Of a stretch of 64,000 nt of DNA, positions 45,804 to 54,746 are shown one piece after another. Positions within the stretch are counted from its first letter, which is position 1, and the number at the start of each line of letters is the position of its first letter. The DNA lies in contig CAWGUF010000037.1 in the NCBI GenBank assembly GCA_963825625.1, positions 58,988-122,987 on the forward strand. The letters are read 5' to 3'. This DNA is from CAMDPA01 sp963825625 (GTDB lineage: Bacteria > Pseudomonadota > Alphaproteobacteria > Rhizobiales > Hyphomicrobiaceae). The position numbers and the translations under genes are program-made. A model generated the notes under the pieces. The model ran no database searches and was not told the origin of the DNA. It worked only from the letters and a program-made list of their open reading frames with translations.

Positions 45804-47567
45804 ATGACCTACCAGGCACCCGTAGACGACATCATGCTCGCACTCAAGTCGGCCGGCGACCTGGATGGGGGCTTGGCACGCGGCCTCTACCCGGCGCTCG
45901 ACGAGGACACGATCAAGGCGGTGATCGTGGAAGCGGGGCGTTTCGCCACCGAGGTTCTCGATCCGCTGAATCAGCCGGGCGATCAGGCCGGCTCCAAACT
46001 GGTCGACGGCAAGGTGGTCACGCCGCCGGGCTGGAAGGAGGCCTACGACGCTTTCGTGGCCGGCGGCTGGCCGGCGCTGCCGTGCTCGGAGGAGTGGGGC
46101 GGGCAGGGGCTGCCGTCGGTCGTCTCTACCGCTGTCACCGAGTTGTGGAACGCCTCCAACCTCGGCTTCGGGCTGTGCCCGATGCTGTCGCAAGGGGCCA
46201 TCGATTCGATCGAGGCGCACGCCTCCCACGAATTGAAGAAGACCTACATCCCCAAGCTGGTGGCGGGCGAGTGGACCGGCACCATGAACCTCACAGAACC
46301 GCACGCGGGCTCCGATCTCGGCGTGCTGACGACGCGGGCTGAGCCGCAGGCCGATGGCAGCTACCGGCTGTTCGGCACCAAGATCTTCATTACCTACGGC
46401 GAGCACGAGTTGGCGCCGAACATCATCCATATGGTGCTGGCGCGGACGCCGGATGCGCCGGCGGGCACGCGCGGCATCTCGCTGTTCCTGGTGCCGAAGC
46501 GGCTGGTCAACGCGGACGGCAGCCTGGGCGCGCAGAACGACGTGACGTGCATCAAGCTCGAGCACAAGCTGGGCATACACTCCAGCCCCACCTGCGTGAT
46601 GAAGTACGGCGAGGCCGACGGTGCCGTGGGCTATCTTGTGGGAGAGGAGAACCGCGGGCTCAACATCATGTTCATCATGATGAATGCGGCTCGCCTGGGT
46701 GTGGGTGTGCAAGGGGTTGCCCTGGCCGACCGTGCATTGCAGCGGGCCCGCGCCTACGCGCAGGAGCGGCTGCAGGGACGCAGCGCAAAGGGCGGCAGCG
46801 GGATGGTGCCGATCATTCAGCATCCGGATGTTCGCCGCACACTGCTGACGATGCGGTCGATGACGCAGGCCGCACGCATGATCTGTGTGGCGACCGCCGC
46901 CGCGATCGATCAGGCGCACCGGGGGGCGACTGAGGCGGAGCGGGCACACGGGCAGGCGCGCACCGCGCTGCTGACGCCGGTGGCCAAGGCATTCTCGACC
47001 GATGTCGGGGTGGAGGTGGCCTCGATGGGCGTGCAGGTGCACGGCGGCATGGGCTTCATGGAGGAGACCGGCGCGGCGCAGTACTATCGTGATGCCCGCA
47101 TTCTGCCGATCTACGAAGGCACGAACGGCATCCAGGCGATCGACCTCGTCACGCGCAAGCTGCCGCTGGAGGGCGGCAAGGTGGCGGCCGGCTATATCGC
47201 GGAGCTGGAGCAGGCGGTGGCGGAGGTGAAGGCCTCGAACCTGCCGGGCCTCGGGCGCACGGGCGAGCGGCTGGGCGAGGCGGTGGCGGCGCTGAAGGAG
47301 GCGTCGGTCTGGCTCGGCAAGGCGCTGCAATCGCGTCCGGAGGCGGCGCTGGCCGGCGCGACGCCGTATCTGCGCCTGTTCGGGCTGGCGGCCGGCGGCG
47401 TCTATCTGGCGCGCGGGGCATTGGCGGCGGCGCGCGATGGCGAGGAGGGCGGCGCGGCGATGCTGCTGGCGCGCTTCTTCGCGGAGAACCTGGCGACGGC
47501 AGCGCCGGGCCTGGCCGTCAGCGTGACGAGCGGGGCGGACGCGGTCATCGGCGGGGGCCAGGGGTAA
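45804..47567 (+). CDS. Acyl-CoA dehydrogenase, long form (DmdC/AcdA-like)
   Basis: 587 residues: an N-terminal extension, the acyl-CoA dehydrogenase core (GEWTGTMNLTEPHAGSDLG, VQVHGGMGFMEETGAAQYYRDARILPIYEGTNGIQAIDL) and a C-terminal ~125-residue helical domain. The glutamate in YEGTNGIQ is the catalytic base. Long forms include 3-methylthiopropanoyl-CoA dehydrogenase; the chain specificity is unknown. Monocistronic. Confidence 0.92.
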   Translation: MTYQAPVDDIMLALKSAGDLDGGLARGLYPALDEDTIKAVIVEAGRFATEVLDPLNQPGDQAGSKLVDGKVVTPPGWKEAYDAFVAGGWPALPCSEEWGGQGLPSVVSTAVTELWNASNLGFGLCPMLSQGAIDSIEAHASHELKKTYIPKLVAGEWTGTMNLTEPHAGSDLGVLTTRAEPQADGSYRLFGTKIFITYGEHELAPNIIHMVLARTPDAPAGTRGISLFLVPKRLVNADGSLGAQNDVTCIKLEHKLGIHSSPTCVMKYGEADGAVGYLVGEENRGLNIMFIMMNAARLGVGVQGVALADRALQRARAYAQERLQGRSAKGGSGMVPIIQHPDVRRTLLTMRSMTQAARMICVATAAAIDQAHRGATEAERAHGQARTALLTPVAKAFSTDVGVEVASMGVQVHGGMGFMEETGAAQYYRDARILPIYEGTNGIQAIDLVTRKLPLEGGKVAAGYIAELEQAVAEVKASNLPGLGRTGERLGEAVAALKEASVWLGKALQSRPEAALAGATPYLRLFGLAAGGVYLARGALAAARDGEEGGAAMLLARFFAENLATAAPGLAVSVTSGADAVIGGGQG

Positions 47568-48129
47568 AATGCCGAGAGCCAGCGTTTTCCGATGTAGTCA
47601 GCGAATTCCCATCAACCTGTACTGAAAATGGTGGCTGTGGGGGAGAGGAATGGCTGCGCCAGCAAGGGGCCTCGCCCCTTGCATCCCCGACCAGGGGCGC
47701 GCCCCTGGACCAGCGGTGTTTGATGGGGTGGGGTTGCGGGGAGCCTTCGTTGCGGGTGTCATGGCCGCGCCGGACCGAGGCGTGAGTCTTTAGTTTGTCG
47801 CTGGCGACTCCCCTCCGGGGAGCCGGCCGCCAGCGACGTGTGACACGCGCCGGATCGCTGCCGCGCTGGCGAAAAGCCTCGGATCGGCCATGACGGGAAT
47901 TTATACAGGGGCGGCTGTCGTGAGTGGTTGCAGCATGAACGGCATGCCGCCGGACGTAGGGCAGAGAAAGCTGCCGTCGGCGCAACTATGAGACGATCCA
48001 TCTCCCACATGGCTTGCAATGGCCGCTTCGCCACAGGGAACGACCGTCGAGGATGAATTGATCGAGGTTGCCGATCGTGTCCCCGCGCTTGCGGCACGGG
48101 GACAGGCCACCCATACATGCTACCCGGAC
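47568..48129. other. 562-base region without a gene
   Basis: Between the acyl-CoA dehydrogenase and a pair of small genes reading towards it. Apart from the GC twin hairpins at 47662-47708 no coding or regulatory feature is convincing; several open frames here have no ribosome site or recognisable product. Confidence 0.55.
47662..47708. repeat. Twin GC-rich hairpins (REP-like)
   Basis: GCAAGGGGC-ctc-GCCCCTTGC at 47662-47682, then eight bases, then the perfect palindrome CCAGGGGCGCGCCCCTGG at 47691-47708. Adjacent paired hairpins of this composition are common intergenic repeats in GC-rich alphaproteobacteria and may also act as transcription ends. Confidence 0.7.
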
Positions 48130-48387
48130 TCAGTTGACCGTGTACTCCCGCCAGGGGACCGCATGGAGTGGCACCGAGGCCATGAACCGCGCGATATCCG
48201 GCCGCCCGTAGAACGTCGGACGGCCACGACCATCCTGCGCCATCAGGACGATAGGGACGCCGAACACCGGCGCGAAGCTGCGGATGGCATCGGCGGCGGC
48301 TGCGCCCGATTGAACAACGTGCGGCTTGACCACGACGACGGCGAAGGTCTGGCCCTGCTCACGAATGACGGCACCTTGAATGCGCAT
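48130..48387 (-). CDS. Small conserved-looking hypothetical protein (85 residues)
   Basis: No family recognised. A compact alpha/beta protein (IREQGQTFAVVVVKPHVVQ, VFGVPIVLMAQDGRGRPTFYGRPDI). A GAGGAG ribosome site precedes the ATG at 48387. It starts eleven bases after the stop of the SinR-like gene, so the two form a unit. Confidence 0.65.
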   Translation of the reverse strand: MRIQGAVIREQGQTFAVVVVKPHVVQSGAAAADAIRSFAPVFGVPIVLMAQDGRGRPTFYGRPDIARFMASVPLHAVPWREYTVN

Positions 48388-48398
48388 GGACGGTCTCC

Positions 48399-48677
48399 TC
48401 AGGCAGCGAGCTTGGAGGAACGCGCATTGATCCAATCCCACGCATCCTGCGAGAGCCAGCCCTGGTAGTCACGCGTGACGCCGATCACCAGCACGCGGTC
48501 GTTCTTGTCGACTTGCGGGGCGAGCTTCTGCCAGATGCCGGCGGCACTCAGCGACGTGTCGACGAGCCAAGTGGAGCCGAGATAGTGCCACCAGGTGCCG
48601 CATGCCTTGATGGCCTCGTGCAGCTCCGTATAGTCCTGGCCGGGTTTCTTGAGGTCGTAGTTGATAGCGTAGATCAT
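48399..48677 (-). CDS. SinR-family / Cas2-like small protein
   Basis: 92 residues: MIYAINYDLKKPGQDYTELHEAIKACG, WWHYLGSTWLVDT, KNDRVLVIGVTRDYQGWL. The order strand-(Y/D)-helix-strand and the Asp8 after the first strand resemble the ferredoxin fold of Cas2/VapD nucleases. Proteins of this kind are often annotated SinR family. No cas genes are near, so a CRISPR role is unlikely. AGGAG lies before the ATG. Function unknown. Confidence 0.7.
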   Translation of the reverse strand: MIYAINYDLKKPGQDYTELHEAIKACGTWWHYLGSTWLVDTSLSAAGIWQKLAPQVDKNDRVLVIGVTRDYQGWLSQDAWDWINARSSKLAA

Positions 48678-48758
48678 CTTGGTCTCCTGACCGGTTTGTG
48701 ATCGGACCGACGAGGAACTGGTGCGTCCTTATCGACCCATGCGGATCACAGCCGGGGG

Positions 48759-48796
48759 CTCGGACATGAGGGCCTATGTCCGAGGATCATTTTTTT
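48759..48796 (+). terminator. Leader hairpin with T-run ahead of the sigma-like gene
   Basis: CTCGGACAT (48759-48767) pairs with ATGTCCGAG (48776-48784) around an eight-base loop. Five bases then precede seven consecutive T at 48790-48796. No plus-strand gene ends nearby, so this may be an attenuator in the leader of the downstream unit. If translation begins at an earlier in-frame ATG (48766) it would lie within the gene. Confidence 0.6.
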
Positions 48797-48831
48797 CCCG
48801 CATAGGGTGTCAGGGGCCGGCCAGCAGGGAG

Positions 48832-49416
48832 ATGCGGGGTTTGCATACGGGGCATGAGAAAGCCGTGCTGGGCCGCGACGAAATCGCCAAGGCGATCCGG
48901 GCGCTGTCTCCGGCGGACTGGATACGGCTCAACAAGGTGGCCGTGTCCTACTCGGCTCGGCGGCCGATCGGGCCAGAAGACCTGTTGCAGGAGGCGTTCG
49001 CGCGGGCGATGGATGGCAGGCACTGTCCGGCCGACATCACGGTCGTTAAATTCCTCGCAGAGGCAATGCGCAGCATTGCCCATGGCGAGGGCGAGAAGGT
49101 CGAGCACCGGCTGGCTCTGGTATCGGCAAGCGCCTCTGAAGAAGCCGGCCAGGTGGCCTTCGCGTTTCCGGACGCGAGCCCAAACGCCGAGCAGCGCATG
49201 GTCAGTAATGAGACCGTGGCGGAGGTTCGCGGCGCTATCCTGGCGCTGTTTGCGGACGACGAGCACGCGCAGGTCATCGCCGAGGGTCTGATGGACGGCA
49301 TCGACGGAGAGGAATTGCGCGCGCTGTGCGGGCTGGAGGCGACGGCATACAACAGCAAGCGTCGGCTGGTCCGGCGCAGGATCGAGAAGGCGTATCCTGA
49401 AGGGTGGAAGCTATGA
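48832..49416 (+). CDS. Sigma-70-like regulatory protein
   Basis: 194 residues from the chosen ATG; in-frame starts upstream to 48721 exist and no start has an ideal ribosome site. SARRPIGPEDLLQEAFARAMDG matches the core-binding region 2 of ECF-type sigma factors. LMDGIDGEELRALCGLEATAYNSKRRLVRRRIEKAYPEG resembles the region 4 helix-turn-helix. The linker is Ala-rich. First of three overlapping genes. It may be a genuine sigma factor or a phage-like DNA-binding derivative. Confidence 0.7.
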   Translation: MRGLHTGHEKAVLGRDEIAKAIRALSPADWIRLNKVAVSYSARRPIGPEDLLQEAFARAMDGRHCPADITVVKFLAEAMRSIAHGEGEKVEHRLALVSASASEEAGQVAFAFPDASPNAEQRMVSNETVAEVRGAILALFADDEHAQVIAEGLMDGIDGEELRALCGLEATAYNSKRRLVRRRIEKAYPEGWKL

Positions 49417-49853
49417 CCGGAAAGAAGAGCGACGCTCGTGACGCGCTGGACCGGCTGGCCGATGCCCTTGTCGACGACGTGCTGGCGGCATCCGATCAGG
49501 AGGTGCTGGCCGAGGTACGGGAAACCGGCGGCGATCCGGACAAGCTTGCAGGCGACATGCGCGCCCTGTTCGAGCGCAGCGTATTGGCAGCGAACAAGAG
49601 CAAGCTCGCGGCGGCCAAGGCTGGCGCAGCCCGGACGAAAGCGATGGCAGTTCATGCGTCTGCACCGATCGACATCACCGCGGCAAGAAAGCGGCTGCAC
49701 GACATCTTGCAGACCCCATCGACCCTGCAAAAGCTGACGATGGCAGCGCGCAAAGAGAGCGAGCTATCCGATGCGGATGTGATCGGGATGCTCGAGGACC
49801 TGCGTGCTCTTGGAATCATTGACGATGGCGACGCCGGTAGCGGAAACGCGTGA
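49413..49853 (+). CDS. Small charged helical protein between sigma-like and protease genes
   Basis: 146 residues with no recognised family. The sequence is acidic at the N-terminus (DALDRLADALVDDVLAASDQEVLAEVRETGGD), Lys/Ala-rich in the middle and helical throughout. Its ATG overlaps the stop of the sigma-like gene by four bases, and its stop is shared with the start of the protease gene. The middle position makes it a candidate anti-sigma, scaffold or protease substrate. Confidence 0.7.
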   Translation: MTGKKSDARDALDRLADALVDDVLAASDQEVLAEVRETGGDPDKLAGDMRALFERSVLAANKSKLAAAKAGAARTKAMAVHASAPIDITAARKRLHDILQTPSTLQKLTMAARKESELSDADVIGMLEDLRALGIIDDGDAGSGNA

Positions 49854-50641
49854 TGGCCCTGACTGCTGCCGAGCGATTGCTGCAGGATCTGGGGGTCAGC
49901 GAGCCGGGCGAGATCGATCTCGAGGCAATCGCCTATCACCTCAATGCGAGGGTACAGTACAAGCCGCTCGATGGCTGCGAAGCGCGCATCGTCGGAGCCG
50001 GCGATCGTGCGATCATCACCGTCAACAATCGCAGCGGCTGGCGCCGCAATCGGTTCTCCATCGCCCACGAGCTCGGGCACTGGCATCACCACAAGGGCAA
50101 GCGGCTGGTGTGCCGGGCCGATGACTACCGTCCGCGCGACGAGACCTCGCCCGAGCGAGTGGCAGACGGCTATGCCGCCGATCTGCTGCTCCCACACTAC
50201 CTGTTCAAGCCGCTGGCGCGGCAGCAGAAGCATCTGACCTTCAAGGCTATCGGAGAGCTGGCCGATGCATTCGCGGCCAGCATCACCGCGACGGCCATCC
50301 GGCTCGTCGAAGCCGACCTGTACCCTGCCCTCGTCGTCTGCCACGGTCCGAATGGGCGCAAGTGGTTCGCGCGGGCGCCCATGGTGCCGCGCAAATGGTT
50401 TCCGCAATCTGCACTGGATGCTGAAAGCGCCGCCTTCGGCGTCCAATTCGGCAGCCAGGAGGGAACGAGCCACCCGAGCAAGATCGGCGCGGACGCTTGG
50501 TTCGATTGCTTCGACGCCGATCGCTACGAGGTGCTCGAGCAAACGCTGCGAACGGCGCCTTACGAAACGGTGTCACTGATCACCATCACCGACGGGCGCA
50601 TGCTCGAGGACGGCGATGAACGCCCGTCGCGGCGCTGGTAA
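49853..50641 (+). CDS. ImmA/IrrE-family metallopeptidase
   Basis: 262 residues. The zinc-binding HELGH is at His72-Glu73-His76 in NRFSIAHELGHWHHH, preceded by the family segment RAIITVNNRSGWRRNRFS and followed by the third-ligand region ERVADGYAADLLLP. ImmA/IrrE proteases cleave repressors to switch on mobile-element or stress genes. Here no XRE-type repressor is adjacent. The C-terminal ~110 residues are extra. Last gene of the three-gene unit. Confidence 0.85.
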   Translation: MALTAAERLLQDLGVSEPGEIDLEAIAYHLNARVQYKPLDGCEARIVGAGDRAIITVNNRSGWRRNRFSIAHELGHWHHHKGKRLVCRADDYRPRDETSPERVADGYAADLLLPHYLFKPLARQQKHLTFKAIGELADAFAASITATAIRLVEADLYPALVVCHGPNGRKWFARAPMVPRKWFPQSALDAESAAFGVQFGSQEGTSHPSKIGADAWFDCFDADRYEVLEQTLRTAPYETVSLITITDGRMLEDGDERPSRRW

Positions 50642-50909
50642 AAAGGGCCGACTCATCTTGCCGAAGGTCGAACTGATCCCATAGCCTCCGTCCAGTGTCT
50701 GACGTGACGGGCCAATCGCAACAAATCATTTCTATCCGGTTGCTGCGACGCACTAAGCGGTGCGATCTAATTAGAAATCATACGTCCGTATTTCGTCGGC
50801 ATTACTGGCATAGCAAAACGCCAAGTCTGGTAAGGGTGGTATCGCGATCAAACTTACGCGCCTGAACTCGAACATTCCCACACGATGAAAACGCTTCGAG
50901 ATCGACTGG
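50642..50909. other. Intergenic region after the protease gene
   Basis: 268 bases between convergent genes, slightly AT-richer than the flanks. It has no hairpin with T-run, tRNA or small gene that I can support. Confidence 0.4.
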
Positions 50910-52841
50910 TCACTGATGCACGGGCTTGCCCGAGCGCATCAATTCCAGGCCGACGACGATAGTTCCGCAGATGAGCCCGAAGATTTCAAGGTAAATCGCT
51001 CCTTTGAAGGCCGTGGCTGGAACCAGCAGAGCTAGTCCGGCAACAGCAAAAGCTAGCCGCATGGGGATGCCGAGTGGACCCTTGAAATGGCCCATGATGC
51101 CCGCAGTCGTGAGCCAGACGCCAGCGATTGCAGTGACCACAGCCAATCCGACATCGAACGGGGTGCCTTTCAGGATCAGGCTCGGTGCGTACACGAAGAG
51201 AAACGGGACGACTAGGGCGGTCCAGCCCAGGCGCACGGCTGTCAATGCGGTGTCCAGGGGTTTAGCCTCTGCGAGGCTGGCAGCCACGAATGCAGCAACC
51301 GCTACTGGTGGCGTTATCAGAGACACCACTCCGAAATAGAACACGAACATGTGGGCAGCCATCGGATCCACGCCGAGCTTTATCAATGGAGGAGCCGCCA
51401 GTGTGGCGACCAGAATATAGATCGCTGTCGTCGGCATCCCCATCCCCAGCACGATGCAGATGATGGCGGTGAGAGCAAGCAGCGCGAGCAGATTGCCTTC
51501 TCCCAATTGCACAAGAATAAAGGTCAGCGCAAAGCCGAGACCGGTTACCTCCAGAACTCCGATCACGATGCCGGCCATCGCCCCGAGAACTACAATGCCG
51601 GGGGCAGCAAGTCCCGTATCCCGCACAGCATTGAACAAGTCGGCGAGCGAGAGCCTTCTGCCCTTGTAGCCGAAAATCCAGTTCAACAAGATGATCGAGC
51701 CCGCCGCCCACAGCGCCGCCTCCTCCGGCGTCAGGTGCAGCTCGAACAGCGCATAGATCAACAGGATGAACGGAAGGACGAAATACCAGCCCTCCTTGAG
51801 CACCTTGCCAAGCTGGGGAATCAGCTCGTCGGGAACCGGGGCCAGATTTTTTCTGGCTGCTTCCATGTCCGCCTGCAAGAGAATAGCGACGTAATAGAGG
51901 AACGCCGGAACGATTGCGGCAAGGACGACTTCGCTGTAGCTGACTTGCAGGAACTCAGCCATCAGGAATGCGGCCGCACCCATGATGGGCGGCATGATCT
52001 GGCCGCCAGTTGAGGCAACCGCCTCGAAGGCCCCGGCGACCCTGGGCTCGTAGCCTGCCTGTTTCATCAGCGGAATAGTTATGACGCCCGTCGAGGCGAC
52101 ATTTGCAACTGCGCTGCCCGATATCGTGCCGAACAGGGCCGAAGCCAGGATGGACACTTTCGCCGCTCCGCCCCTGCTTCTGCCCATCAAGGCGGTGGCG
52201 ATCTCGGTGAACCATTCCGAGGCGCCAGTCTTGAGCAGAAGCTGGCCCATGAAGATGAACATGACCACGACAGTACAGACAATCGTCATCGGCAGACCGA
52301 ACATGGCCACGTTGTCAATGCCAAGGTACGCCAGTAGATCAAACAGACTTTTCGAACGGCCTTGCAGCTGGCCGGGTACCAGGTGACCGAACAGTCCGTA
52401 CGCGACAAATACGAGCACGATCCAGACAAGGCCCATTCCCGCCGTTCGCCTCAGCGCCTCTATCACAAGCGGCACCAGGATGAGCCCTACAGCGAATGCC
52501 TCCGTGTGGTGGGCGAAGAAATCCTCCGCAATTGTCGGATACCTGAAGGAGAGATAGAGCCCCGCGCTCAGCCCCAGCAGCGCCAGGACGATATCGTACA
52601 AATGGGTCTCGCGGCGCTTCGCGCCGATTTCGCCCGGCCCGGTGAGAAATATGAGTGCCAGCGAGAGACCGAGGATCGCCGCGAGGCCCTGCTCCGTGAA
52701 CAGAATGAAGCCTGCCTTGGTGTGCAGCTCCGCGGAGAATACGATCGCGATGGCCCAGAGGAGGATTGCCAGCGCAGAGGCGAGGAGCCGGGCATGCGTC
52801 GTCCTGGCCTGCTGCTCGGCATGGTTGGTAGGGGACGTCAC
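50910..52841 (-). CDS. TRAP transporter fused permease (4TM/12TM, TAXI type)
   Basis: 643 residues from a GTG at 52841 with GAGAGG upstream; a longer start is possible. The N-terminal part matches DctQ-like helices and the rest the DctM-type permease: ASALFGTISGSAVANVASTGVITIPLMKQAGY, ASTGGQIMPPIMGAAAFLMAEFL and GMGMPTTAIYILVATLAAPPLIKLG. Imports a carboxylate-like solute using a sodium or proton gradient with its TAXI receptor upstream. Confidence 0.93.
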   Translation of the reverse strand: MTSPTNHAEQQARTTHARLLASALAILLWAIAIVFSAELHTKAGFILFTEQGLAAILGLSLALIFLTGPGEIGAKRRETHLYDIVLALLGLSAGLYLSFRYPTIAEDFFAHHTEAFAVGLILVPLVIEALRRTAGMGLVWIVLVFVAYGLFGHLVPGQLQGRSKSLFDLLAYLGIDNVAMFGLPMTIVCTVVVMFIFMGQLLLKTGASEWFTEIATALMGRSRGGAAKVSILASALFGTISGSAVANVASTGVITIPLMKQAGYEPRVAGAFEAVASTGGQIMPPIMGAAAFLMAEFLQVSYSEVVLAAIVPAFLYYVAILLQADMEAARKNLAPVPDELIPQLGKVLKEGWYFVLPFILLIYALFELHLTPEEAALWAAGSIILLNWIFGYKGRRLSLADLFNAVRDTGLAAPGIVVLGAMAGIVIGVLEVTGLGFALTFILVQLGEGNLLALLALTAIICIVLGMGMPTTAIYILVATLAAPPLIKLGVDPMAAHMFVFYFGVVSLITPPVAVAAFVAASLAEAKPLDTALTAVRLGWTALVVPFLFVYAPSLILKGTPFDVGLAVVTAIAGVWLTTAGIMGHFKGPLGIPMRLAFAVAGLALLVPATAFKGAIYLEIFGLICGTIVVGLELMRSGKPVHQ

Positions 52842-52923
52842 AGCTGCGCCTCTCGCAAATCGAACGCTCTGCCCCTTGTGGAGCGGGCGGAGCAACTCAG
52901 GTCTTTGACGAGCTGGAGTGGTG

Positions 52924-53880
52924 TCAGCCTTTCCACACCCCCTTGTCCTTGTAGAACTTCACGGCTCCGGGATGAAATGGAACGTCGCCCTGTTTTAGAG
53001 GCATGTTCTCAGCCTCGAACGAGGCCCAGATGGGGTTCAGGGGTTTGAGCTTCGCAGCCGCATCGTACAGCGCCTTGGTGACCTCGTAGACCGTCTTGTC
53101 GTCAACGCTGCGGTGCGTGAAGAGCGTGAACGCATAGGCGACATTGTGGACGGGTGCCTTGACCGACGGCATGGCAGGGGCGGGATCAACCTTGAAGTAG
53201 TACGTGGTCGGAAGCATCTGTGCGGCCGTCTTGGCTGCGGCCGTGTCGGTGTCCATAGTCAGGAAGCGTGTGCCGCCCGATACGCTGGCGTTGAGGTCCT
53301 TGGTGTGGGCAGCGCCAGGCTGTGCGATGACGACGTCGACCTTGCCCTGCTTCATCGCGTTCCAATGCTGAGGTACACCGATAATGGGCACCTTGACGAC
53401 GTCGTTCCACGTCAGTCCGCCGTTTGCCAGCATGGCAGTGAAGAAGAGCTGGAACAGCGGTTGGCTCTTGAAGCCGTAGGGAACGCGCTTGCCCTTCAGA
53501 TCAGAGACCTTCTTGATATCCGAGCCGTTGGCCACGAGCAGCGTGATGCGAAAACGCATCATCGTGCCGACGAGCCTCAGGTTCTTGTACTCCTTGCCCT
53601 TGGACAAGCCGGTGCCGGAATAGGCCATCAGGAGCTGCATGGAGTTGGCGATGCCGAATTGCAGCTTGCCCTGGTCGATCGCCACCGTGTACTGCTGCGT
53701 TCCGGCCATGGTCTCGGTACGCATCTGCACCACGCCACGGGCGGATACTTCCTTCGCAATCTGTGCACTGACGTTCGCAATGGCACCGCCTTTTGTGGCG
53801 CCTATGCCTACGACTTGCGCCAATGCCGCAGCAGGCAACAACGTTGCCGCCATGAAAAGCAAACCTGCCACCTTCTTCAT
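52924..53880 (-). CDS. TAXI-family TRAP transporter solute receptor
   Basis: 318 residues with a signal peptide (cut near ALAQVVG). The TAXI fold is shown by GATKGGAIANVSAQIAKEV, GKLQFGIANSMQLLMAYSG, LKGKRVPYGFKSQP and the C-terminal FHPGAVKFYKDKGVW. It delivers substrate to the fused permease 82 bases downstream. Ligand unknown. Confidence 0.94.
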   Translation of the reverse strand: MKKVAGLLFMAATLLPAAALAQVVGIGATKGGAIANVSAQIAKEVSARGVVQMRTETMAGTQQYTVAIDQGKLQFGIANSMQLLMAYSGTGLSKGKEYKNLRLVGTMMRFRITLLVANGSDIKKVSDLKGKRVPYGFKSQPLFQLFFTAMLANGGLTWNDVVKVPIIGVPQHWNAMKQGKVDVVIAQPGAAHTKDLNASVSGGTRFLTMDTDTAAAKTAAQMLPTTYYFKVDPAPAMPSVKAPVHNVAYAFTLFTHRSVDDKTVYEVTKALYDAAAKLKPLNPIWASFEAENMPLKQGDVPFHPGAVKFYKDKGVWKG

Positions 53881-53935
53881 TTTCTACTCCTCCCGACTTC
53901 TCCGGACTGAATTGCATTTCGGAACTCGCCATCCT

Positions 53936-54681
53936 TCAACCGAAGGCTGCTCCGCCATTGACGATGATGATCTCGCCCGTAATGAAACGAGCGGCATCCG
54001 AAATGAGAAACGCGCCGACGTCCGCGATATCCTCGGGCTGACCGATCCGACCAAGCGCGAAACGCGAGGCCGCAGCAGCCTTCTGCTCTGCTGAATAGGA
54101 TCCGATCATGGGCGTTTCGGTGACGCCTGGAGCAATGCCGCAGACACGCACCCCGCTTGGGCCGAGCCCCGCGCTAGAGATCGTACAAGGCCAGTCATCG
54201 CGGCTTTGGAGGATACGTACGCTGGGCCGCCCTGGCCTGATGCTCCGCCCGATGCGCCGATAATCACGGAACCTGAAGCCGTCAGGACAATGGCTCCCTG
54301 CCTACGCCGGGCCATATGCTTGCCCGCAGCCTGCGCAATCAGAAAGGCGCCAGTTACATTGACCGACAGGACACGGTTCATCTCATCGGCGGTGAGCTCG
54401 TCCCACGCCTTTGATGAATGACATGCAGCCCAGTGAAGGACACCATCAAGGTGGCCGAACCGCTCAACCGCGAGGTCGACGGCGCGCTGACAATCTTGCG
54501 CATTGGAGACGTCACCACCAACTGCCAGGCGACGTTCCCCGCCACCGCCGATTGCCGCCTCGACAGCGGGCTGGCTGAGGTCGAGCGCCGCCACGGCATG
54601 GCCTTCGGCGGTCAATCGGTTGGCGGATGCTTTGCCGATACCACTGGCGGCTCCGGTGACGAGCACGTTGAGGGGGGGCAT
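53936..54681 (-). pseudogene. Short-chain dehydrogenase/reductase (one frameshift)
   Basis: A classical SDR. The cofactor motif is TGAASGIGKAS, the active-site serine lies in VLTASGSV, and YVSSK carries the catalytic Tyr and Lys. The C-terminal third (VRVCGIAPGVTETPMIGSY, FITGEIIIVNGG) is in another frame. Restoring one base in a four-C run at 54167-54170 gives about 248 residues, normal length. The break may be a homopolymer error. GGAGG precedes the ATG at 54681. Lies between the OCD gene and the TAXI receptor. Confidence 0.87.
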
Positions 54682-54746
54682 GTGTTCGCATCCTCCAGTT
54701 CCAGCGGGTCTATATGTTTCCAGCATGCGTACAAGCGACGAGATTG

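Noticed and set aside
45543..47330. Long minus-strand open frame (595 codons) opposite the acyl-CoA dehydrogenase
   Set aside because: Arg/His/Ala-rich product with no domain, fully antisense to a clear acyl-CoA dehydrogenase; a GC-rich third-position shadow.
48399..48677. CRISPR adaptation gene cas2
   Set aside because: The small protein resembles Cas2 at its N-terminus, but there is no cas1 or repeat array nearby and the Trp-rich body fits the SinR-type family better.
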